A stretch of DNA of 64,000 nt from Closterium sp. NIES-65 (Eukaryota > Streptophyta > Zygnematophyceae > Desmidiales > Closteriaceae). The notes under the pieces are model-generated. The model did not search any database. It was not told the DNA's origin and worked only from the letters and a program-made list of their open reading frames with translations. Positions 8,572 to 18,469 of the stretch are shown piece by piece. How positions within the stretch are numbered: the stretch's first letter is position 1; each line of letters opens with the position of its first letter. Where the stretch lies: assembly GCA_948144175.1 (NCBI GenBank), contig CANXME010002514.1, positions 1 through 64,000 on the forward strand, read 5' to 3'. The translations under genes and the position numbers were made by a program.

Positions 8572-11500
8572 CCAACACGGATGAGGCTCGCACTTATAAG
8601 GGGAAGCTGGGCAATCGGGTGCTTTGGGATCTGCACGAGAGCAAGGACGTGTACAGATCTATGTGGCAGCTGCCGGCGCTGGCGTGGCACGGTGGGGGGC
8701 AGGCTGGAGAGGGGTCTGCATCCCAGGGGGAGTGCAACGCCGTTGGAGGGGTTGGTGTGAAAGTGTCGGCCAGATCTGGGGAGACGGATTGGGCAACTGC
8801 ACACCGGCGTTTGGGGCATGTGGCAATGCCTTTGCTGAAGCAGCTGGAGAAGGATGGAGCCGTTAAGGGCTTGAAGCTGAACGGACAACCACCCGATGAT
8901 AACTGTGAAATTTGCCTCCTTTCAAAGTTCACCCGTTTCCCCTTCCATAGTGTGGCTGGCAGGAGCAAAAAACCGTTGGAGCTGGTCCACATGGACTTGG
9001 TGGGGCCGCTGCCGGTGCAAGGGCACAAGGGGGAGCGGTACTTCCTAAGCATAGTGGATGACTGGAGCAGGCTAATGTGGGCGTATCCGCTGAAGCAGAA
9101 AGATCACGCCGCTTCCACGATTCGGGACGATTGGCTGCCGTTTGTGCAGAAGCAAGCGGGATGTGTGGTGAAGCGGATTAGGACAGATCGGGGTGGTGAG
9201 TTCCTTGGAGCTGAGATGACGGCCTGGCTCAAGAAGCAGGGCATCCAGAGGGAGCTGACCACGACTTACACCCCACAGTCTAACGGTGTAGCAGAACGGG
9301 CGAACCGGACAATTCTGGAGACAGCTAGGGCGCTGCTCATAGAATCTGGGCTGGGCAACTTGATGTGGCCCCATGCTGTTCGGCACGCTACCGTCGCTAG
9401 GAACAGGGTACTCACAAAGGTTGGAGATGACTCGTGGGTGCCGTTGGAAAGGTGGCTTGGGAGGAAGACGCCGGTGGACAAGCTGAGGATGTTTGGTTGC
9501 ATGGCAGTAAATTGGGGGCGAGTGCAATCTGGTGTGTGCATTTGGGGCTGGCTGCTGAGAGCAAGGGATGGCTGCTGTGGGAGCCTTCCAAGGGTGTGTT
9601 GTTTGACAGCAGGGATGTGAAGTTTGTTGAGGGCATAATGTATGGGAGCTGGAAGAAACAGCCGGAGGCCAGGGTGTCCCAGCAGATGGAGCAGATCACC
9701 ATGCAGCTGGACCTGACTCCTAGTGTGTGGGAGGAGGGAGAAGAGGCAGCTGCAGAGAGTGGTGATGGAAAGAAAGTACAGGAGGCACCTGCTGGTGGAG
9801 AAAATAAAATGGAGACTAGCACTAGTGGAGCTGCTGGATCCGAGGGAGGAGAGCAGCAGCAGGGGAAAACTAAGAAGTCTAAGGGTGTTGTTATGAAGGG
9901 GTGGGAGACACCCGTCTCCAGGCCAGGACGTACCTGTATGGCTACTAAGAAGCTGACTGCAGGACCTGATATAGCAGAGCAGCAGCTTGGGACAGAGAAG
10001 GCATTGGTGATGCTACCGCATGGCTATGATCCGGATGAGGAGGATGAGCCTGTGTACTGTTTTCTTGCCCCTGCACCAGAGGAACCAGCTAGCATGGAGG
10101 AGGCATTAGCTGGACCAGATAGGGACAAATGGCTGGCTTCTAGGGATGCTGAGTACCAGAGCCTGTTGGAGAATGGGACTTGGGAACTAGTGGTGCTGCC
10201 TGAGGGAAAGAAAGCGGTACAATGCAAGTGGGTGCTAATGATCAAGACTGACGACAAGGGGCAGGTCACCATCTACAAGAGTAGGTTGGTGGATAAGGGG
10301 TTTATGTAGAAGGAGAAGCGGGACTTCAATGAGATCTTTGCTCCCACTGCCAAAACCCCTACCCTTCGTGTCTTGTTGGCAGATGCAGCCGTTGGTGGGA
10401 AGTTCATTATCCAGATGGACATATCAACGGCATTCCTCAACGGGATTTTAGAGGAGGAGGTGTTCACGACGCAGCCGCCTGGGTATGAGGATGGTACGGG
10501 CAGGGTGTACAAGCTGAAAAAGTCCATCTACGGCTTGAAGCAGGCGCCACGCTGCTGGTACCAGAAGTTGGCAGCTGTTTTAGAGGAGATGGGATTCAGG
10601 ACCAGCAGATGTGATGAGAGCCTCTTTCTCAAGGGGGAGGGGGAGAAGCTGGTGTTGTTTCTGGTCTATGTGGACGACATTCTTCTCTTTAGCAGCAGCA
10701 TGAAGGAGATCCAGAAAGTGCAGCAGCAGCTGATGGAGAACTTCAAGTGCAAGAACCTTGGGGAGGTAAAATACTACCTCGGGATGCACGTAGAGAGGGA
10801 TCCAGATCACAGGTGGTTGAAACTGCACCAGGAGAAGTTCATCAAGGAGCTGGGGGAGAAGCATGGGATTGAGAATGAGCGCAAGGTTGCAACTCCCCTG
10901 CCTGCATAATTCAAGCTTGTAAAGGCTGCAGAGGATGAAGGGATTGAAGCTGAGGAGCAGGAGCAATTCCACTCCTTGGTGGGCAGCCATTTGTATGCAG
11001 CAGTTCACACAAGGCCCGACATCTCTTTCTCGGTTGGGCAGCTGGCTAGGGTGGTGCAGAATCCATCAGAGGAGCAGGTGGATGCAGCCGAGCGTGTGGT
11101 GAAGTATCTGAACTCTCACCCAAGCATTGGAGTTCAATACTCCGCATCTGCACAGGTGAAGCAGAAAGGGGTTGAGGTGCTGAAAGAGAAGGGGGAGAGG
11201 CTTGGAGAAGGCAAGCTCTTTCTCACTTGCTTTACCGATGCTACGTGGGCCTCTGAGAAGGAGGATTCCTCATCTGTGGGAGGATACATCTGCGTAGTTG
11301 GGGGAGGACCGGTTAGTTGGAGGTCAAAGAAGCAGACAGAGACAGCACTCTCTTCCGTGGAATCAGAGTATATGGCGATGTTCCATGGGGTGAAGGAGGT
11401 GATTTGGCTGAGGAGGTTGTTAGAGGAGATTGGCCAGGAGCAGAAGGTTGCTACGCCGCTGTTCTGTGATAGCAAGGGGGCTCTTGGAATGGCCAGGAAC

Positions 11501-11689
11501 GCTGTGCTTCATGGGCTCAATAAGCACATGCGTATCAAGTGGCACTGGCTGCGTAAGGAGGTGAAGAGGGGGACGGTGAATCCGATCTACATCAAGACTC
11601 ACCAGCAGCCAGCAGAGTTCCTCACCAAGAGGCTTGCAGATGAGCCTCACTGGCGTTGTGTGCGCATCAGTGGAATGAGTATGAACTAG
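8572..11689 (+). pseudogene. copia-B B1 pol: integrase, RT, RNase H
   Basis: Integrase: HRRLGH and CEICLLSK zinc positions, HMDLVGP (first Asp), TDRGGEF (second Asp), NGVAERANR (Glu). RT: DISTAFLNG and YVDDILLF. RNase H: TDATWAS, SSVESEYMA and CDSKGALGMA, so all three acidic residues survive. Damage: a 28-base deletion between two gcagt repeats at about 9507-9512 shifts the frame; CAG to TAG at 10307-10309; TAA at 10907-10909 in a site that is GAA-type elsewhere. It ends with the family C-terminus (GMSMN) at 11689. The TAG is shared with copy B5, implying common descent from a defective parent. Confidence 0.87.
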
Positions 11690-11719
11690 TATGGAAAGAT
11701 GGGGATGCAGCCGGCAGGC

Positions 11720-11731
11720 TGAGGGGGAGTG
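11720..11731 (+). promoter_or_regulatory. copia-B polypurine tract
   Basis: The tract gagggggagtg lies immediately upstream of the LTR start TGTTGG at 11732. The same G-run precedes the other 3' LTRs (on the opposite strand, ctccccctc next to 21738, 23973, 26742 and 39776). It primes plus-strand cDNA synthesis in LTR elements. Confidence 0.8.
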
Positions 11732-12824
11732 TGTTGGGTGCAAATTCACATTGCACGACATCCTGCCGTCTGTTTGTATGAGTATGCGTGTGCGAATACA
11801 TTGGGGTGTGAATGAAATGTTCGATGTGTTTGTTTGCTTTCGCAATTTTCGCTTGAAGCATTTGCAGGTACTCGCGCATTATGCGCTTCAGCACAACATT
11901 GTACACGCTATGAAAAGTACAAGGAGAAAGGACGAGCTCGCGAAGGAACCCAAGATGGAAGCTTTGCGGTTCGATTGAATTGATTATACAGATTCAGTTC
12001 TATCCAACTCGAAATTGTACTGTTTTGTTTGGTTGACTATAGTGTAGCAGGGCAGGCACTATAGGGGTACAATTTAGGTGAAGGTAGGATATTGTTTGTC
12101 TGTATCTGCATGCTACAGGGCCAGGGGAAACCAGCGGAACCATCTTTTGGCTGGTTGGGCAAAGATGAAACAGGTTCTGTTTTTAGGACCTGAACCTGGT
12201 TTTTGTTTTCCCAGGTTGAAAAAAACAGAACCAGAGGTTGTTTACCAACCTACCACCTGCTATTTTGTTCAGCCAGGTTGGTTCTGTTGCTTGGAATTAT
12301 TTGGGATGATCCTTGGTTGTTCCCAGGTTCATTCCCAAGGTCCTTACTAGCTAGAACTATTTATTCCTTCTCTGTTTGTACCTGAATATAGTGAAATTGA
12401 TTCAAGCGAATTCCTTCCTTCCTGGAATTTCGTTTCTACGCGGTGCGACGGCGGAATGCTACCCGACTCAACGCTAGTACGCTAGAACTCCAACGCTAGG
12501 CAAACGCTGTCCGAGCCATAACTTCGTAATGGCAGAACTTTTCGCAAGGCAACTTGGTTCATTTTAAACTCTTGGAGAGAGCTTCGATATAGGAAATTCT
12601 CAGCTTAATCCGATCGACGGTCTCCATGATACGCCGCGCGACGTTCAAGGCACTCTTGCTGTTTGGACTAAGTCCCTCTTGATCCCTCTCTCTACAAACT
12701 CGGACCCGATGATAGGGGCTGGTCTTGTACCAGGCACCCAAGGACCCTTGGAGGTGACCCCGAGGAGAGGTTTTAAGTTTGATAAAGTCTTAATAGCTTG
12801 AGTTTTTAGGCCCTTACACCAACA
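11732..12824 (+). repeat. copia-B LTR (3' LTR of B1), 1093 bp
   Basis: Starts TGTTGGGTGC and ends CACCAACA, with inverted TGTTGG/CCAACA tips. It carries two notable clusters: many CCAGGTT/AACCTGG-type motifs at 12170-12345, and three ACGCTAG heptamers at 12471-12499. This is a useful full-length reference LTR for the family. Open frames inside LTRs are shadows. Confidence 0.9.
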
Positions 12825-13155
12825 GGTTCAGCTCCAAACTCTGCGACATCAAGTAGTAGCTAGCCGAGGCGCGCTCGTCCCAATCTTCCTGAAGGGCGGG
12901 GTCATTCGGTCTAGGCTCCTCCCCAATCATTAGTTTCAGCAAACCGATCTGACGGAAATAAAGTTGCATTTTCCAGGCCCAATCATCATAGCCCTCACCA
13001 TTGAACTTCTCGACGGTGAAGTTTTTCAGCACGTCCTTGATCAGCGAGCCCTGGCTTGTTCGCGCTCCCCTTGGCGCAGAAACACCAGAATCTTGGCTGC
13101 CGCTACGATCTTGGGCTGACGATTCACCAGCTACCGCCGAGGTGTTGCCCGCCAT
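12825..13155 (-). pseudogene. copia-B gag N-terminal fragment
   Basis: ATG at 13155 (MAGNTSAVAGESS), 46 bases inside the LTR end. It runs about 108 codons to SLEL, where it is cut by the end of the B1 LTR at 12824. The visible part is the N-terminal part of a copia gag polypeptide (FTVEKFNGEGYDDWAWKMQL). The rest of gag is missing; B0 (7976-8571) probably holds a later part of the same element. Confidence 0.85.
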
Positions 13156-13186
13156 AGCTACCTATAACGAGGATCACTATAACGCA

Positions 13187-13198
13187 GCTCTGATACCA
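13187..13198 (-). promoter_or_regulatory. copia-B primer binding site
   Basis: The minus strand reads TGGTATCAGAGC, three bases from the LTR end. This is the standard initiator-Met tRNA complement used by many plant copia elements. Confidence 0.92.
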
Positions 13199-13201
13199 GC
13201 T

Positions 13202-14294
13202 TGTTGGTGTAAGGGTTTAATAAACACAAGGTATTAAGACTTTATCAAACTTAAAACCTCTCCTCGGGGTCACCTCCAAGGGTCCTTGGGTGCCTGGTAC
13301 AAGACCAGCCCCTATCCTCGGGTCCGAGTTTGTAGAGAGAGGGATCAAGAGGGACTTAGTCAAAACAGCAAGAGTACCTTGAACGTCGCGCAGCGTATCA
13401 TGCGGACCGTTGATCAGATTAAGTTGAGAATTTACTATATCGAAGCTCGCTCCAAGAGCTTTAAAATGAACCAAGTTGCCTCGCGAAAAGTTCTGCCATT
13501 ACGAAGTTATGGCTCGGACAGCGTTTGCCTAGTGTTGAAGTGCTAGCGTACTAGCGTTGACTCAGGTAGCATTCCGCCGTCGCACCGCGTAGAAAGGAAA
13601 TTCCAGCAAGGAAGGAATTCGCTTGAATCAATTTCATTATATTCAGGTACAACCAGAGAAGGAATAAATAGCTCTAGGTAGCAAGGACCTTGGGAATCAA
13701 CCTGGGAACAACCAGGGATGATCCCAAATAATTCCAAGCAACAGAACCAACCTGGCTGGACAAAATAGCAGGTGGTAGGTTTGTAAACAACCTCTGGTTC
13801 TGTTTTTCCAACCTGGGAAAACAACAACCAGGTTCAGATCCTAAAAACAGAACCTGTTCTGTCTTTGCCCAACCAGCCAAATGCTGGTTCCGCTGGTTTC
13901 CCCTGGCCTTGTAGCATGCAGATACAGACAAACAACATCCAACCTTCACCTAAATTGTACCCCTATAGTGCCTGCCCTGCTACACTATAGTCAACCAAAC
14001 AAAACAGTACAATTTCGAGTTGGATAGAACTAAATCTGCGCAATCAAGTAAGCCGAATCGCAAAGCATCCATCTTGGGTTCCTTTGCGAGCTCGTCCTTT
14101 CTGCTTGTACTGTTCATAGCGCGTACAATGTTGTGCGGAAGCGCACATTGTGCGAGTACCTGCAAATGCTTCCAGCGAAAATTGCGAAAGCAAACAAATA
14201 CACGAACATACTATTCGCACGCAAATGCATTCGCACACGCATACTCGTACAGACTGACGGCATAATGTAGTGCAATGTGAATTTGCATCCAACA
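13202..14294 (-). repeat. copia-B 5' LTR, 1093 bp
   Basis: The plus-strand ends are tgttggtgtaag ... catccaaca. It is followed on the right by cctat (14295-14299), the presumed target-site base set; the partner duplication on the left side is not found. Same length as the LTR at 11732-12824. Confidence 0.9.
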
Positions 14295-14872
14295 CCTATA
14301 GGGAGGGAATCTTTTGCGCTTATGGCGATTCCTTGGTTGGAGACTCCCTTGGGACCTTCCATCTCGTCTTCCTCATTCCCTCCTACCTGGTTCTTGCTAC
14401 TCTAATTCTCTAGTGTGGTTCTTGGGAGAATAATTGTTATTGAGTTAAGTCTCAGCACCAGCATACCCCCTAGTGCGCCAAAATTAATGTCATCTTTTCG
14501 TGTGATTAAAATTGGAATTTTTGCCACGGTCTTGAGTTACAACATTTTCAAAATTGGTGAAAATTTAAGAGCTAACTTTTCATCGACGGCGTTTCTTGTG
14601 GAGTCGACATTTCTGTCCAAAAACTAGGTTCAACGATTTTTGAGATATTTCGGCCCCTAATCTTCATAGTCTTGTTCAGGATCCGTTACTTTGAGAACCT
14701 ACGACAAACGCATTGCTCTACTAAACGCAAATCCGTTCGGTAGAATTGTGCGCCTTTGATTTAGCTACCATCTCCAATTTGAATCACTCAGAGAAATGGT
14801 GTAGAGAGTGAGAAACACTTGAAAACGTCTAGCAGCTGCATAACTAGAATGGTGGAGGAAGTACAAGCATCA
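14295..14872. other. Unassigned AT-richer segment, left flank of the TIR element
   Basis: I see no coding sequence. The first 60 bases resemble 7918-7970 (see there) and may be an LTR R/U5 region. The right end, from about 14849 (ctagaatggtggaggaagta), is repeated in inverse orientation at about 58960-58992. No RNA gene is recognised. Confidence 0.4.
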
Positions 14873-15380
14873 GGACGCGTCACCTGAACCGGATTGGCCG
14901 AAGATCGGCCAATCCGCACCAATCGTCATTTCGAGCCCAGGCTTGGCAGAGATTGGTGCCCATGGCTGCGCAAATTCGGCGTACCGATATACAGGTGACA
15001 GGTTCGGTAAGGCAGGATTTGAGGTTGTGGTACAACCAACCTGCGAAAACAGCTCTGTTGTCGTGCACAATTCGCTAAACAAAACCCGCTCTTTGCGATG
15101 TCGTGCAGTTACAACGCAACTATGAGCGAAGAGGATCAATTTTGACTGTCATTCGTGGCGCGAAATTCAACACTGGGCCAACCCATCTCACGATCGATGT
15201 ATGCACTTCGCTATATTGATCGAGGCTCCCGTAGGTGACACGGTCGTGGGCACATTTGTACTGTACATTCTTCGACGCTGGCGAAACTCTGTTACCTCGT
15301 TGATTTCGACGCTACAGTGCTACACCCCGGGCGCAAAACCAATCTTCCAGCTGATCGATCCGCTTCAGGTGACGCGTCCT
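14873..15380. mobile_element. 508-bp TIR element (MITE-like, non-autonomous DNA transposon)
   Basis: The left end GGACGCGTCACCTGAA (14873-14888) is the exact reverse complement of the right end (15365-15380). With two mismatches the TIR extends to about 24 bases. Flanks are TCA on the left and TTA on the right, a possible 3-bp target duplication with one change. The region at 58911-58993 (inverted) carries the same flanks joined without the element, so it is an empty or ancestral site. A perfect 11-bp stem with a 3-base loop lies just inside the left TIR (14891-14915). No transposase is encoded. The superfamily is uncertain; the 3-bp TNA target would suit PIF/Harbinger. Confidence 0.7.
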
Positions 15381-15782
15381 TAGAGCATAGGAAGTTGGAC
15401 TTGGGAATTCCAAGAGAACCATGAGAGAGAAGGGGTTCTCCATGAGCTAGCGATAGGTGGTTGGAACCTTCATAGCAGCAAGGATGCAACCCTTATCATG
15501 AGGTCCTTGAGGTGTCATATGCAAAATCCAATCTAGTTGGATTTTGCCTAGGTGTTGCAATATTTGCAACCCATGCTAGAAACTTCTAGCCACCCCAATC
15601 CAAATGTGAAAGTTGCATTTCTAACCACCCAACTAAAGATCCCTATATACTCATCCCAAGTAATCACCCAAATTATATATAACCCCAAATGGTAATAAGA
15701 AATCCAAGTTTTAGAAATCTTGTAACTTGGGCGATCTTGGTCGGAAAAAGATGATCTTAGTATCGTTGGAAAGCTCTCCTTG
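15381..15782. other. Unassigned segment, right flank of the TIR element
   Basis: The first 50-60 bases (to about 15435) match, in inverse orientation, 58911-58960. The remainder is AT-rich with no coding frame. Because copia-D RNase H begins immediately to the right on the minus strand, this could be the 3' untranslated or LTR part of copia-D, but no TG...CA ends were found. Confidence 0.35.
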
Positions 15783-16392
15783 ATGGCATGGTACATCGCC
15801 GTGTACTCTGCTTTTCCGAAAGACTAAGCAATCTCACTCTGCTTCTTGGACCTCCAGCTCACTGGTCCACCTCCAACCATGCACCCAAAGCCGCCAACTG
15901 ATGACTGATCCTTCTCATCTGAGGCCCATGTAGCGTCGGTGAAGCACGACAGCTTCAAGGTTCCAGGCATGATCCCATCTGCTCCAATCTGTTTCAGATG
16001 GCCACCATCTGTATACTGAACACCTACAGATGTTGTTGATCCGAAGTAGCACACCAAGCGTTTTGCCACCTCCAACTGCTCCTTAGTGGGCCGCTGCACA
16101 ATTCTGCCTAACTACCCCACTCCAAATGAAGCATCAGGTTGTGTATGCACAGCAACATACATCACATTTCCAATGAGTGCCTAGTACTCATTCTGCTGCC
16201 CATTATCCTCATCAGCTGTCTTCTTCAGTTTGAAGCCTGCAAGGAACAGTGTCATCACAGTGCGACCCCGGGTCACACCATACCGCTCCATGACACTAGA
16301 GATGTAGTGTGACCGATGCATCTTCAGCTACCTCCTCTCAACATCCCTCTCAATCTGCAGCCCTAAATAGTAGTGTGTCACAAACTTTCCCT
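15783..16392 (-). pseudogene. copia-D RT C-terminus and RNase H relic
   Basis: The clearest frame (16099-15824) reads QRPTKEQLEVAKRLVCYFG, SCFTDATWASDEKDQSSVGG and GGGPVSWRSKKQSEIA. It is clearly RNase H related to, but distinct from, copia-B (for example GCMVGGGPVSW versus ICVVGGGPVSW). Upstream to 16392 the RT tail can be read through stops (HYYLGLQIERDVERR, then a stop). The Glu region is altered (KAEYTAMYHA where copia-B has ESEYMAMFHG). Only about 600 bases remain, with at least three stops. It is a diverged sister lineage of copia-B. Confidence 0.78.
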
Positions 16393-16539
16393 CTTTCCCA
16401 GCTCCCTTGATAGACCCGCTGTCTCACACACTCTGTTTCCCTGTCCTCTCAGCGTCTGCTCCTCTCTACTCTCTCCCGTAGCTATTCCTTCTCGCCCACT
16501 TCTTCGCTTCTTCTTTGGCTCCATTACCCCACTTTATCT
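16393..16539. other. CT-rich segment without recognised gene
   Basis: Pyrimidine-rich sequence between the copia-D RT fragment and the gypsy RNase H relic. No coding frame or repeat identity recognised. Confidence 0.4.
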
Positions 16540-16720
16540 ACTTTCCCCTTCATTTGTGCGAATACCGCGCCCGTGCTCGCGCTGCTCCAGTCGGTGTAGA
16601 GCACATAGGGCAGATCCGCTTTACGCAGCTCTAGCACCGCCCCATCCTTTACTGCCCCCATGAGGTCCTGCACGGCTCTGGCCCCCATACCCACTTGCGG
16701 TCTTTCCTTAGCAGCTGATT
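16540..16720 (-). pseudogene. Ty3/gypsy RT-RNase H relic
   Basis: The frame reads KERPQVGMGARAVQDLMGAV, then DLPYVLYTDWSSASTGAVFA. The YTD...S...GAVFAQ spacing is the start of gypsy RNase H after the RT connection domain (family pattern TDAS...GAVLAQ, here with Trp in place of Ala after Asp). Only about 60 codons survive. It is not the same lineage as the chromovirus at 34102-38761, whose matching segment reads VEADASDQAVGAVLMQD. Confidence 0.6.
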
Positions 16721-16964
16721 CAGCGCTAGCGCTTAAGCTGCCGCCAGGGCGCGGGGACATAGAAGGGCAGAATGGGCCCAGCGACGGAGCGACCGGGCCC
16801 ATGGGAGGTGCTTAGACAGGAGCGGTAGGAGGCGGAGGCAACGCGCCGATCGGATCGGAAGGACCGCAAGGGACGCATGCGTGGCCACGGTCGCAGTTGG
16901 GAGAGCAGAGCGGATATCAGCGAAGCGCCTCCTCGCAGGGCACGGAGGACGAAGCGAAGATGCA

Positions 16965-17165
16965 GCGCTGGAGATAAACCCGGCTGCGAAGATTGAATTG
17001 CCAGAGAGATTCTCAGGAGATGCTCGACGCGGGCCAAGCCTGAAAAACTATATCATGCAACTGGAGAGCCTGCAAGCTCGGTGGGCGAGATCAGCTGGAC
17101 CCGGAGGAGTTTTTCTGGGGGTTGGTGAACACCATTACGGTGCGGATATAAATACTTCAACGGGA
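16965..17165 (+). pseudogene. Gag-like fragment (probable gypsy)
   Basis: The open frame gives AAKIELPERFSGDARRGPSL, then KNYIMQLESLQARW, a pattern resembling the opening of gypsy-type gag (FSGD...L..Y..QLE). After a frame change at about 17085 a second plausible stretch reads DQLDPEEFFWGLVNTI. It is short and of low certainty. It faces the opposite way to the RNase H relic on its left. Confidence 0.35.
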
Positions 17166-17344
17166 GCTAGACTACGGGCTAGGCACGGATGCTCGTGTGA
17201 TCTCTGCGTTCGTTGTTCCTTAGCCGTTTCCAACTGCTCACACTACTTGCTAGTTCATGGGGAGAATTCGCAAGAGTTTCACTAAGAAAAGGTTGACAAC
17301 AATGGTACAAAGAAGTTGGCATGGGAAGACTACATCAGAGCTAG
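17166..17344 (+). other. Unassigned spacer
   Basis: Nothing recognised between the gag-like fragment and the GTCGACC repeat field. Confidence 0.4.
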
Positions 17345-18140
17345 CATTTAGGTCGGTTGACCACCAGCACAGCATGGTCGACCGTGTTCCAGCACGACTT
17401 GGTCGACCGCGCTCCAGCAGTGCAAAGTTGACGGCGTGCCAACGCTGCAGGTCCACGGCGTGCCAACGTAACTCCCGCAGTACAGCATCGTACCAGCTTC
17501 GCAGGTGCTCGCAGATGATTGGCGTGCTGAGCCTTGTCACCTGCACAGCGCACAAACCATGTCAACTTGGCGCTGACGACTACATCTGATCAGCCACGTC
17601 GACCTCGGGATACGACCACCGAGGTCGGACTCGCCAACTTCGCCTGCGCGACCATCTCACTCCTCCGCAGAACCTCGTCACCCAGGTAACCTGGTCGACG
17701 TTGCAACCACGTCGACCAGCTGCTCCTGTATGTGCCTGTCGACCTTCGAAGTCAACGACCACCCCAAGTCAACCTCACCAGGTCGACCACGCCTCTGGTC
17801 GACCAGCTCCACATCGACCAGCACTCCTAGTCGACCAGCTCCACGTCGACCAGCAATCCTGGTCGACCAGCACAGTTGTCAGTCGACCATCCAAGTCGGC
17901 TACCCAAAGTTGGCGTCACCAAGTTGACGCCCAGCTGCTCGGCATACTGAGTCGTGGTCAACGTCGGCCCTTCCTCCGTCGACCCCCAGGTCAGGTCGAC
18001 CAACAGATCGACATCAAGCCTGGTCGACCAACCACCAAGTTGACCAGCAGGCCTGGTCGACCAACCACCAGGTCGACCAGCAGTCCTGTCAGCCGACCAC
18101 CCAAGTTGGCTGCTCCAAGTTGGCGTCACCAAGTCAGCGC
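17345..18140. repeat. GTCGAC-rich dispersed short-repeat field
   Basis: About 800 bases with dozens of GGTCGACC/GTCGACCAG-type words, densest at 17780-18090, spaced 10-40 bases. The word GTCGAC is its own reverse complement, so the pattern reads alike on both strands. Related words (aagttgac, aagttggc) fill the gaps. It lies just downstream (minus strand) of the copia-E RNase H, so it may be that element's 3' region or LTR. No gene is apparent; open frames here are repeat artefacts. Confidence 0.75.
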
Positions 18141-18469
18141 CCTCCGTAGGTTAACTTCCCAGATCGACCTCCCGTAAGTCGGCGCCATTCTGAAGTCGGC
18201 GCCCGTGCAGTGGCCCCCGTGCAGGCCGACCTCCTCGTCAACCAGCTCAACCACTCCTGCAAGGCGGCTGCTCCCCTCACACCCGACCACAAAGTCAGCT
18301 CCGCCCAAGCGAGGACGGGGCCAACACACAACTCCCGTTGACACTCGCTTGCCGCGTTCACGCTTGGGTCCCCAGCCTACACGGGAGTACTTCTCGGAGA
18401 ATAGCTCGTTGACGTGCACCCAACACACAGCACTTCGTTCGCCGCACCAGCCATGCAAGAGGGCATGGC
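18141..18469. other. Spacer downstream of copia-E pol
   Basis: Continuation of the GTCG-type words at lower density, then unassigned sequence. No terminator, LTR end or gene recognised. Confidence 0.4.

Larger units (their letters stand above)
8572..12824 (+). mobile_element. copia-B copy B1 (5' truncated, with 3' LTR)
   Basis: A plus-strand copy beginning inside the pre-integrase region and running through integrase, RT and RNase H to the polypurine tract and a complete LTR (11732-12824). The right edge lies inside a minus-strand copia-B gag, which resumes with ggttc at 12825. The left edge is a head-to-head junction with B0, not an LTR, so the 5' half was lost or inverted. Confidence 0.85.

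Noticed and set aside
12078-14265. Repeated 80-90 codon frames inside copia-B LTRs (for example those beginning MGAWYKTSPYPRV or MKVGCCLSVSACYR)
   Set aside because: They recur because the LTR recurs. No known domain, low-complexity content, and they vary with LTR mutations.
14943-15125. Small frames inside the TIR element as a transposase remnant
   Set aside because: About 60 codons, no DDE or DNA-binding motif, and frames on both strands of similar length.
16881-17285. A host gene on the plus strand
   Set aside because: Only a short gag-like stretch is recognisable. The rest is low complexity, and it is surrounded by element relics.
17345-18140. CRISPR-like array
   Set aside because: The GTCGAC words are too short and irregularly spaced, have no constant repeat-spacer lengths, and the window is eukaryotic.
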